In this document: positions 1 to 6,329 of the stretch, in pieces
Numbering within the stretch: position 1 is the first letter of the stretch
Layout of the letters: every line of letters starts with the position of its first letter
Source: JAICMB01 sp049514735
GTDB lineage: Bacteria > Acidobacteriota > Terriglobia > Bryobacterales > Bryobacteraceae
Assembly: GCA_049514735.1 (NCBI GenBank)
Contig: JBEKUT010000167.1
Span: 1-13,942 of the forward strand
Direction of reading: 5' to 3'
Length of the DNA stretch: 13,942 bases
Made by a program: the position numbers and the translations under genes
The notes under the pieces: model-generated
What the model was told of the DNA's origin: nothing
The model's input: the letters and a program-made list of their open reading frames with translations, nothing else
The model's database searches: none

Positions 1-69
1 ATTCGCGTACGCAAGAGCCACACCGCTCATGCGCTCGAAAAAGTGATGCGAAACGGAAAGGTCGCGTGA
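1..69 (+). CDS. C-terminal end of an unidentified protein (5' partial)
   Basis: The first frame is open from base 1 to a TGA at 67-69 and encodes the last 22 residues of a protein whose body lies upstream of the window. The tail is basic (several Lys, Arg and His) and ends NGKVA. It carries no motif that I can assign to a family. The reading frame is supported by its junction with the next gene: that gene's GTG start (66-68) overlaps this TGA by three bases, in a GTGA arrangement typical of translationally coupled operon partners. The protein is therefore probably co-transcribed and perhaps functionally linked with the deoxyhypusine-synthase-like protein downstream. Function unknown. Confidence 0.6.
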   Translation: MRVRKSHTAHALEKVMRNGKVA

Positions 70-1025
70 ATTCGAAATATCCTTATCAGCCGCTCGATTT
101 TAGCGGTCTGAAAACGGTGGCGATTCAGACACGCGGCGGCAAGGTGCGAGTCGAACATTTCGCAAAGCCGTTCCAGAAAGGCGCGGGCGTCGCGAGCCTC
201 ATTGATTCCCTGCCATCCATTCTTGCGGCCGATTCGTTCCGGGCCGTCATCGACGCGATCGTTGGCGCACGCAAGCGAGAACGCGCGATTCTGTGGGGAC
301 TCGGCGGCCACGTCATCAAATGTGGCCTGGCTCCGGTGCTGATCGACCTGATGCAGCGCAGTTACGCGACCGGATTCGTTCTCAATGGCGCTTCCGCGAT
401 TCACGATTTTGAGATCGGCATTGCCGGCCACACCAGTGAGGATGTCGAGGCGGTTCTGCCCGACGGAAGTTTCGGCGCGGCGGAAGAGACCGGCCGCGAA
501 ATGAACGAGGCGATTGTTGAAGGCGCGGGCAAGGTCGGACTTGGCGAAGCGCTGAGCGTTCGTATGGAACGCATCGCAAATCCGCAGTTTGCGGAGTCGA
601 GTCTTTTGCGCGAAGCGTATCGCGTGGGCATTCCGATAACGGTTCATGTCGCTATCGGCACCGACACGCCGCATACGCACCCGGCAGCCCGCGGCGCGGC
701 CATCGGCGAGGCTACCCATCACGACTTCCGGCTGCTGTGCGCGATGGTGAAAGAGTTGAACGACGGCGGCGTCTATTTGAACGTCGGCTCCGCCGTCGTC
801 TTGCCCGAGGTGTTTCTGAAGGCCGTCTCGGTGGTGCGCAACCTCGGCAATCCGCTGGGAAATTTTACGACCGTGAACTTCGACTTCCTACAGCACTACC
901 GGCCCAATGCGAACGTCGTGAACCGGCCGCATGCCAAATCCGGCGGACATGGTTACTCCATCACCGGGCATCACGAGTTGATGATTCCGCTGCTGGCCGC
1001 GGCGCTAATTGAGCGCGCAGCATGA
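66..1025 (+). CDS. Deoxyhypusine-synthase-like protein of unknown function
   Basis: This is a 319-residue soluble protein with no signal peptide or membrane segment. The start is a GTG that overlaps the preceding TGA. Conserved-looking blocks are a glycine-rich GLGGHVIKCGLAP (78-90), NGASAIHDFE (107-116), HVAIGTDTPHTHP (194-206), LNVGSAVVLPEVFLKA (238-253) and a His/Gly-rich stretch ending GHHE (287-304). The order and spacing of these blocks resemble the Rossmann-type fold of deoxyhypusine synthase, which transfers an aminobutyl group from spermidine to a lysine of eIF-5A. The classical DHS active-site blocks are not recognisable, and bacteria lack hypusinated eIF-5A, so the real substrate is unknown. 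The stop overlaps the ATG of the CPBP protease (ATGA), so the two are coupled. The fold assignment is from memory of motif patterns and is moderately sure. The gene itself is certain. Confidence 0.75.
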   Translation: MNSKYPYQPLDFSGLKTVAIQTRGGKVRVEHFAKPFQKGAGVASLIDSLPSILAADSFRAVIDAIVGARKRERAILWGLGGHVIKCGLAPVLIDLMQRSYATGFVLNGASAIHDFEIGIAGHTSEDVEAVLPDGSFGAAEETGREMNEAIVEGAGKVGLGEALSVRMERIANPQFAESSLLREAYRVGIPITVHVAIGTDTPHTHPAARGAAIGEATHHDFRLLCAMVKELNDGGVYLNVGSAVVLPEVFLKAVSVVRNLGNPLGNFTTVNFDFLQHYRPNANVVNRPHAKSGGHGYSITGHHELMIPLLAAALIERAA

Positions 1026-1771
1026 TCCCTCCGGAACAGCCGCTCGAGATCGTTCAGTCGGCCTCAGAGCCAACGCAAAACGAAGCGTTCTGGGATTATT
1101 CCGACCTGGGTCTGTTCATAACTCTCGGGATCGCCAGCCTCTTCGGGTCGCTGGTGCTGGTGCGATTTATCCCCGGTCTCTATGCGCTGCCTGACGCCTA
1201 CAAGCTGCTCCTCGGACAACTCATCTGGTATCTTCTCGTGTTCTGCTGTTTGGCGGTAATATTACGGGCGCGATATGATGCTCCGTTTTGGAAGGCGTTG
1301 GGGTGGAACCCTACACACGTCGGAAATGCATTTAGCAGTCTGGCAGCGGGGCCGGTCATCGCGATCGGTCTCGGCTTGATCGGAGCGGCGATGCATACTC
1401 CACCGATGCCGCTGGCGTTCGAAAGATTGTTGAACACCACCGTGCTCATAGTGCTGTTTGGGGCGCTCGTGGTTATCGTCGGACCGCTCTGCGAAGAACT
1501 GGCATTTCGAGGCTTCATGATGCCGTTGCTGATTCGTTCGTTAGGACCGGTTGCAGGAATCGTCATCACGGGCATCCTGTTTGGGTTGCTGCACGGCTTT
1601 GAGTATCCCGACTGGCGTCCCGTGGCGCTGATCGCAACCGCTGGCGTCTTCTTCGGTTGGCGGCGTTATAAAACCGGGTCGACCGTGAATTCGGCGCTGA
1701 TGCATGCCGGCTTTAACCTCACGCAATTCGTAGTGCTGATGGCCGCGAAACACGCAAATCTGTTGCGCTGA
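1022..1771 (+). CDS. CPBP family intramembrane metalloprotease (CAAX/Rce1-like)
   Basis: This is a 249-residue integral membrane protein with about six to eight hydrophobic helices after a roughly 25-residue polar N-terminus. The family signature is complete: the EExxxR motif as E158-E159 with R163 (CEELAFRG), FxxxH as F187 to H191 (FGLLHGF), and HxxxN as H228 to N232 (HAGFN). These residues form the active site of Rce1/CPBP proteases (formerly Abi). The family cleaves prenylated proteins in eukaryotes; in bacteria it has varied roles, including bacteriocin self-immunity and protein maturation. The substrate here cannot be told from sequence. The ATG overlaps the upstream stop by 4 bases, so the gene is translated as part of the same operon. 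A small hypothetical gene follows after only 14 bases. Confidence 0.9.
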   Translation: MIPPEQPLEIVQSASEPTQNEAFWDYSDLGLFITLGIASLFGSLVLVRFIPGLYALPDAYKLLLGQLIWYLLVFCCLAVILRARYDAPFWKALGWNPTHVGNAFSSLAAGPVIAIGLGLIGAAMHTPPMPLAFERLLNTTVLIVLFGALVVIVGPLCEELAFRGFMMPLLIRSLGPVAGIVITGILFGLLHGFEYPDWRPVALIATAGVFFGWRRYKTGSTVNSALMHAGFNLTQFVVLMAAKHANLLR

Positions 1772-1785
1772 CCCTACAATTGAAT

Positions 1786-1986
1786 ATGGCCAAACTCGCG
1801 CTGATCTATGGAATGCGGCTACTGCCCTCCGAGGAAGTGGCAGAAGTTACCGAGGCGGAAGTGACTCTCAAGAGCGGCAAGAAAGCGCGTGTCAGCATGC
1901 ACCTGATCGAGGGCGGCGAGGACGAGATTCGCGCGCAACTCATGCAGTCGCTGGACGCGTTCTTCGACTTTTATCCGGAGATCTAA
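1786..1986 (+). CDS. Small hypothetical protein (66 aa)
   Basis: This short acidic protein begins MAKLALIYGMRLL and ends with a region rich in Glu/Asp and aromatics (FFDFYPEI). I recognise no family. The middle alternates Val/Thr/Lys/Glu (residues ~17-40) and looks like a beta hairpin, followed by an amphipathic helix. It has no Cys, signal peptide or transmembrane segment. I chose the ATG at 1786; an in-frame TTG six bases earlier (1780) is possible, and neither has a clear ribosome binding site. It lies 14 bases behind the CPBP protease stop and is probably the last gene of that operon. Its TAA (1984-1986) overlaps the stop codon of the convergent YbaK-like gene, which supports both ends being real and leaves no room for a separate terminator. 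Confidence 0.6.
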   Translation: MAKLALIYGMRLLPSEEVAEVTEAEVTLKSGKKARVSMHLIEGGEDEIRAQLMQSLDAFFDFYPEI

Positions 1987-2456
1987 TGAACCTTGATGGT
2001 TCTTCCTGCCGTAATGCGCAGCAATTCGCCTGGCGTTAACGCGAAGACGGCGGAAGGGGTTCCCGCCGCCGCCCAGATCTCCGCAAACTGAAACAGGTCC
2101 TCATCGATCCACGTTTCGATGGGCGTCGCAAAGCCCGTGGGTGGAACGCCGCCGATCACAAATCCGGTTGCCTCCCGAACGAATTCGGCGCTGGCTTTTT
2201 CGATCGGTTCGCCGGTGTGTGCCGCGATGATTTTCTCGTCGACCCGGTTCACTCCGCTGGCTACCACCAGAATGGCCTTCCCGCTCCGCGCGCCCTTGAA
2301 TATTATGGATTTTCCAATCTGCGCGACCATGCATCCGATTGCTTGCGCTGCATCCTTCGCCGTGCGGGTGCTTTGCGGCATCTCGACTACACGCAATGTC
2401 AGGCCAAAATCTTCCAGAGCGTCCTGAACTTTTCTGGCGCTATCGGAAAGCATCAT
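1983..2456 (-). CDS. YbaK/EbsC family aminoacyl-tRNA deacylase
   Basis: This 157-residue cytoplasmic protein has the single-domain YbaK/ProRS-INS fold. Family hallmarks are the early block STRTAKDAAQAIG (29-41), the lysine-bearing QIGKSIIFK strand (K49, the expected equivalent of the substrate-binding lysine of YbaK), VVASGVNRVDEKI (64-76), and the loop GGVPPTGF (102-109). Members hydrolyse mischarged tRNAs such as Cys-tRNAPro or Ala-tRNAPro in trans and so help proofread translation. Which tRNA this one edits cannot be read from sequence. The length is normal for a free-standing member. The start ATG (2456-2454) overlaps the TGA of the upstream phosphoesterase by 4 bases, so the pair is coupled. 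A second ATG follows immediately (2453-2451) and could also serve. The 3' end overlaps the convergent small gene by 4 bases. Confidence 0.9.
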   Translation of the reverse strand: MMLSDSARKVQDALEDFGLTLRVVEMPQSTRTAKDAAQAIGCMVAQIGKSIIFKGARSGKAILVVASGVNRVDEKIIAAHTGEPIEKASAEFVREATGFVIGGVPPTGFATPIETWIDEDLFQFAEIWAAAGTPSAVFALTPGELLRITAGRTIKVH

Positions 2457-3046
2457 AGTTCCAGCAGGTAGCCTTTCTTCCCAACGTTAAACGCCCGTGT
2501 CGCGCCTAGTTGCTCCTCGACCCCCTCAGCCTCGTGGATGTGTCCGCAGAAGAAGTACGCGGGCTGAACGCGTTCGATGAATTCGCGGATTGACTTGCTT
2601 CCATAATGTTGCTTCTCACCCGCGCGGTCGAGCTTTGTTCCGAGCGGCGGGCAATGGCACACCATCACCAACGGCGTTAGGTTTTCAAAAGCCGATAATC
2701 TCCGCGCGAGTTCCTCTTCGCTGTATTCGCCAGGTGTTTGGAAGGGAGTCGGATTGGAATAGCCGAGCCCGGCAACTTTGTAGCCCTCCAATGTCATGGT
2801 TTGTCCGTGGAAATTGTGGAACCCATGCTTGGCGCAAAAGCGCTCGATGTCGGACTCCGATTCGTGATTGCCCGGAAGCACGTAAACGCGGTCCGCGTGC
2901 TTCTGAAGAGGCGCCGCGCATTTCTCGAGTCCACGGCCCCAGTTCGCCAGATCGCCCGCGGCGAAATAGTAATCCGCTGCGGTATCCATGAGCTTCAGTA
3001 AGGCCGCGGTGTCGCCATGGATGTCCGAGAAGATCAAAAGCTTCAT
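2453..3046 (-). CDS. Calcineurin-like metallophosphoesterase
   Basis: This 197-residue protein has all the metal-binding blocks of the calcineurin-like superfamily: SDIHGD (D8, H10), AAGDLANWG (D32), LPGNHES (N60, H61), VCHCPPLG, and CGHIHEAEG (H169, H171) near the C-terminus. These coordinate a di-metal centre that hydrolyses phosphomono- or phosphodiesters. It is of the short YfcE/ICC type, cytoplasmic, with no signal peptide, and its substrate is unknown. I set the start at the ATG at 3046-3044 because the first beta strand of the fold (MKLLIFSD) begins there. An in-frame upstream ATG at 3115 would add 23 residues without family character and would reach into the divergent promoter region. 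The stop overlaps the YbaK-like gene. The two products share no obvious pathway. Confidence 0.9.
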   Translation of the reverse strand: MKLLIFSDIHGDTAALLKLMDTAADYYFAAGDLANWGRGLEKCAAPLQKHADRVYVLPGNHESESDIERFCAKHGFHNFHGQTMTLEGYKVAGLGYSNPTPFQTPGEYSEEELARRLSAFENLTPLVMVCHCPPLGTKLDRAGEKQHYGSKSIREFIERVQPAYFFCGHIHEAEGVEEQLGATRAFNVGKKGYLLEL

Positions 3047-3141
3047 CGCTGTGAGGGTAGCAATCGGAGATCGAACGGCCTTGCTTTCGACAAATCGGGC
3101 CCCAAATGTTACCATATTCTTGAGGCAGTAACAACCAACCC

Positions 3142-3375
3142 ATGGCCGCTAAACCAGCTTTCGCTCCAGGCGCTCAAATCGAACATTTGAAATTCGGACT
3201 CGGCTCTGTCCTAAACTGCAATGAAGAGCATATCGTGATCAAATTTGACGAGCACGGCGAAAAGAAATTTGTACTCTCCATCGTCATGCCGGCGCTCAAA
3301 AAGAGCGATCGTCAACCTCCAGCCGAGAAAAAGCGGGCCACGCGAAAGAAGGCTGCCGCGCCGGCCCCCGCTTAA
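3142..3375 (+). CDS. Small PcrA/UvrD C-terminal-like (Tudor-like) protein with basic tail
   Basis: This is a 77-residue protein. Residues ~8-53 (GAQIEHLKFGLGSVL, then IVIKFDEHGEKKFVLSIV, then MPALKK) follow the pattern of the Tudor-like C-terminal domain of the PcrA/UvrD/Rep helicases: a G-x-x-I/V-x-H-x-K-F-G-x-G-x-V strand, then a FD-x-x-G-x-K strand and a hydrophobic strand ending in P-x-L. In PcrA that domain contacts RNA polymerase. Here it stands alone, without helicase motifs, followed by a Lys/Arg/Ala/Pro tail (from ~58) that looks disordered and may bind nucleic acid. The start ATG lies 95 bases from the divergent phosphoesterase start, so that gap should hold both promoters; I see no convincing -35/-10 pair in it. 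purQ follows after 54 bases. An RNA-polymerase or DNA-binding role is an inference. Confidence 0.7.
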   Translation: MAAKPAFAPGAQIEHLKFGLGSVLNCNEEHIVIKFDEHGEKKFVLSIVMPALKKSDRQPPAEKKRATRKKAAAPAPA

Positions 3376-3429
3376 AGGCAGGCGATGCCTCGTGGGTCAG
3401 TGAGTGCGTGCTAAGATTTTCGTATCCCG

Positions 3430-4116
3430 ATGAGATTTGGCGTCGTTGTCTTCCCGGGTAGCAACTGCGATCACGATGCGTGGTACGCAGTATCGAACAA
3501 CCTCGGCCAGCAAGCCGAGTTCATCTGGCACGATTCTACAAACCTGAATAATCTGGATGCCGTAATTCTGCCCGGTGGTTTCGCGTATGGCGATTACTTG
3601 CGTTGCGGAGCCATTGCGAAGTTTTCTCCCGTGATGCAGAGCGTCAAGAAGTTCGCCCGGGACGGCGGGCTCGTGATGGGGATCTGTAACGGCTTTCAGA
3701 TCCTGGTGGAGAGCGGCCTTCTTCCCGGCGCGCTGGTACGCAACAGGCTCCAGAAATTCATTTGCCGCACGCTTCCCATTCGCATTGAAACCACGGACTC
3801 GCCGTTCACCACGGCCGGCGAAAAAGGCCAGATATTGCACTTGCCGATCGCTCATGGCGAGGGCTGCTACATAGCCGATGAGCGGACGCTCGATCAGTTG
3901 GAGTCGGAAGATCGCGTCCTGTTCCGCTACGCCGAGAATCCGAACGGGTCGATGCGGGATATCGCCGGCATTCTCAACGAGGGCCGCAACGTCATGGGTA
4001 TGATGCCGCATCCGGAGCGAGCTAGCGAGCCGCTGATGGGATCGTCCGATGGATTGGTGGTGCTGCGGTCGATTGTGTCGGCACTGGCGCCCGCCACCGT
4101 TTCAGCCACTTTTTAA
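3430..4116 (+). CDS. purQ: Phosphoribosylformylglycinamidine synthase, glutaminase subunit PurQ
   Basis: This 228-residue class I glutamine amidotransferase supplies ammonia to PurL for conversion of FGAR to FGAM, the fourth step of de novo purine synthesis. The start is characteristic (VVVFPGSNCDHD, 5-16). The oxyanion/loop block LPGGFAYGDYLRCGAIA (47-63) and the nucleophile elbow GICNGFQ with Cys86 are present, as are the other two triad members H194 and E196 in MMPHPERA. The length is typical. There is no visible Shine-Dalgarno before the ATG. A TAAGAT hexamer at 3412-3417 could be a -10 box giving a nearly leaderless mRNA, but no matching -35 is seen. The TAA shares its last A with the ATG of purL, so translation is coupled and the subunits are made in proportion. 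Confidence 0.97.
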   Translation: MRFGVVVFPGSNCDHDAWYAVSNNLGQQAEFIWHDSTNLNNLDAVILPGGFAYGDYLRCGAIAKFSPVMQSVKKFARDGGLVMGICNGFQILVESGLLPGALVRNRLQKFICRTLPIRIETTDSPFTTAGEKGQILHLPIAHGEGCYIADERTLDQLESEDRVLFRYAENPNGSMRDIAGILNEGRNVMGMMPHPERASEPLMGSSDGLVVLRSIVSALAPATVSATF

Positions 4117-6329
4117 TGACCACTGAAGTTATCGAAGCGCACCAGCTTACTTCATCCGAATACGACAAGATCGTTGCGCTGCTGGGCCGCGAGCCTACTT
4201 ACACCGAACTTGGTATTTTCAGCGTCATGTGGAGCGAGCATTGTTCCTATAAGAGCTCGCGATTGCACTTGAAGAAGCTGCCGACGCGCAGCAAGCTGGT
4301 GCTGCAAGGGCCTGGCGAGAACGCCGGCATCATCGATATTGGCGGCGATCACGCTATTGCGTTTAAAATCGAATCGCACAATCATCCGAGTTTCATCGAG
4401 CCTTTTCAGGGCGCGGCGACCGGCGTGGGCGGCATCTTGCGCGACATTTTCACGATGGGCGCGCGGCCTCTAGCGGTGATGGATTCTCTGCGCTTCGGTC
4501 CGCTCGACCACGCGCGGAATCGCAGAATTCTGGAAGGGGTGGTTTCAGGGATCGCGCACTACGGCAACTGTTTCGGCGTGCCGACCGTTGGCGGCGAGTG
4601 CGTTTTCGAACGCTGCTACAACGGCAATCCACTGGTCAACGTTTTTGCGCTGGGCGTTTTCCGGAAAGACGAGATCTTCTATGGACGCGCCACCGGCATC
4701 GGCAATCCCGTGATCTACGTGGGCGCGAAGACGGGGCGCGATGGCATTCACGGCGCATCGATGGCGTCGGCCGAGTTCACCGAGTCTTCGAAACAGAAGC
4801 GTCCCAACGTGCAGGTTGGCGATCCTTTTATGGAAAAGCTGCTGCTCGAAGCGTGCCTGGAAGCTATGAAGACCGGCGCCATCGTCGGCATTCAGGATAT
4901 GGGCGCGGCCGGGCTCACCTGCTCGACGTGCGAGATGGGCAGCCGCGCGGAGACGGGAGTCGAGATCGATCTCAAGTATGTTCCGCAGCGCGAGACCGGA
5001 ATGACTCCTTACGAGATCATGCTGTCCGAATCGCAGGAACGCATGCTGCTGGTGGCTGAAAAAGGTCGTGAAGACGAGGTTTTTGCTGTCTTCCGGAAGT
5101 GGGGATTGGACGCCGTCACCGTGGGTTCCGTCACGGCCGACGGCATGTTACGCGTGAAGGATCATGGCAAAGTGGTTGCGGAGATTTCGAATCGCGCTTT
5201 GGCCGACGAAGCGCCCGTTTACGACCGGCCTCATGGTGTCGCGCCCTATCGGCCCGCGCCGCTTGAAGTGCCCCGGTATTTCGGAACTCATCAGCCGGAA
5301 GATTTGGGCGATTCGCTGCAGCTAATACTCGCGTCGCCCGACGTTTGCTCCAAGCGCTGGATCTGGCAGCAGTACGATTACATGGTGCGAACGAACACAG
5401 TCGAAGGTCCAGGTTCCGACGCCGCTATCATACGGATCAAGGAAACGGGAACGTCCATTGCCATGTCGCTCGACGGCAATCCACGTTTCTGCGCTCTCTC
5501 GCCGCGTGAAGGAACAAAGTTGATTGTTGCCGAATGCTGCCGCAATCTCTCGACGGCCGGCGCGCTGCCGGTAGCGGCAACGAACAATCTCAACTTCGGA
5601 AATCCTGAGCGTCCTGAGATCATGGCGCAATTGGTCGAGTCTATTGAAGGGATGGCCGAAGCGTGCCTCTTCTTCGAAACGCCGATCACGGGCGGCAACG
5701 TCAGCCTTTACAACGAAACGTTGGGCGAGGCGATTTATCCGTCGCCTGTGGTGGGCATCGTGGGCCTGATGAAAACGGGCCGGCCGACGCCGCTGCATTT
5801 CCAGGCTCCGGGCCGCACGGTGATCCTGCTCGGTGGCATCGGCGCTGCCGATCCACGGCATTTCGGCGGAACGCAATTCGCGAAGGTTATCCTCAACGAT
5901 CTGTGGGGGCTGCCTCCGGCCCTCGACATGGATTATGAGAAGCGAGTCCACCAGGCGATTCGCCGCATCTTAGAGGTGGGAGCGGCGGAATCGGCACACG
6001 ATCTCAGCGACGGCGGACTCGGCGTGGCAATTGCGGAATCGTCGTTTGGAAGTAACGGCGTAGGGGCCAGGATTGAATTGGATTCCGATCTTCGTGCCGA
6101 TCTGTTGTTGTTCCATGAAGGTCCGTCTCGAATCCTTATCTCGACGGAACAGCCGGAAGCGGTAGAACGGATCGCAGGTGAGTACCGGGTGCAAGCGATA
6201 CGGATCGGCGCTACGATAGAGGGGCAAGTCGAAATCGGCAACCGCTCTGAAAGGCTCGTCTCCTCCCCCATTGCCGATCTGAAGTCAGTTTGGGAAAACT
6301 CTCTCGAGGAAGTACTGCATCACTCATGA
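4116..6329 (+). CDS. purL: Phosphoribosylformylglycinamidine synthase, synthetase subunit PurL
   Basis: This 737-residue protein is the short, multi-subunit type of PurL. It carries out the ATP-dependent amidation of FGAR using ammonia from PurQ. Family blocks in order are the MWSEHCSYKSS motif (H42 matches the catalytic His of small PurL), GPGENAGIIDIGG, KIESHNHPS, DIFTMGARPLA, GLTCSTCEMGSR, MLSESQERM (~300), NNLNFGNPERPE (~489), GGNVSLYNE (~526) and HDLSDGGLGVA (~627). The two-fold repeated AIRS-N/AIRS-C organisation is complete, with no truncation or frameshift. It overlaps purQ by one base and purF by four (ATGA at 6326-6329). The short form works as a PurS-PurQ-PurL complex, and no purS gene is present in the window. 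Confidence 0.97.
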   Translation: MTTEVIEAHQLTSSEYDKIVALLGREPTYTELGIFSVMWSEHCSYKSSRLHLKKLPTRSKLVLQGPGENAGIIDIGGDHAIAFKIESHNHPSFIEPFQGAATGVGGILRDIFTMGARPLAVMDSLRFGPLDHARNRRILEGVVSGIAHYGNCFGVPTVGGECVFERCYNGNPLVNVFALGVFRKDEIFYGRATGIGNPVIYVGAKTGRDGIHGASMASAEFTESSKQKRPNVQVGDPFMEKLLLEACLEAMKTGAIVGIQDMGAAGLTCSTCEMGSRAETGVEIDLKYVPQRETGMTPYEIMLSESQERMLLVAEKGREDEVFAVFRKWGLDAVTVGSVTADGMLRVKDHGKVVAEISNRALADEAPVYDRPHGVAPYRPAPLEVPRYFGTHQPEDLGDSLQLILASPDVCSKRWIWQQYDYMVRTNTVEGPGSDAAIIRIKETGTSIAMSLDGNPRFCALSPREGTKLIVAECCRNLSTAGALPVAATNNLNFGNPERPEIMAQLVESIEGMAEACLFFETPITGGNVSLYNETLGEAIYPSPVVGIVGLMKTGRPTPLHFQAPGRTVILLGGIGAADPRHFGGTQFAKVILNDLWGLPPALDMDYEKRVHQAIRRILEVGAAESAHDLSDGGLGVAIAESSFGSNGVGARIELDSDLRADLLLFHEGPSRILISTEQPEAVERIAGEYRVQAIRIGATIEGQVEIGNRSERLVSSPIADLKSVWENSLEEVLHHS

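Noticed and set aside
3047..3115. Longer start for the metallophosphoesterase at 3115
   Set aside because: The added 23 residues precede the first strand of the fold, carry no motif and occupy the divergent promoter space.
3376..3390. Small hairpin AGGCA-GGCGA-TGCCT right after the Tudor-like gene
   Set aside because: The stem is only five base pairs and no T-run follows, so it is not a convincing terminator or riboswitch element.
4598..5059. 153-codon alternative-frame ORF inside purL
   Set aside because: It is a highly Arg-rich shadow of the PurL reading frame, with no start signal of its own.
6290..6325. Upstream ATG that would lengthen PurF by 12 residues
   Set aside because: It would place the catalytic Cys at residue 25. 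The ATG at 6326 gives a normal 12-residue propeptide and the ATGA overlap with purL.
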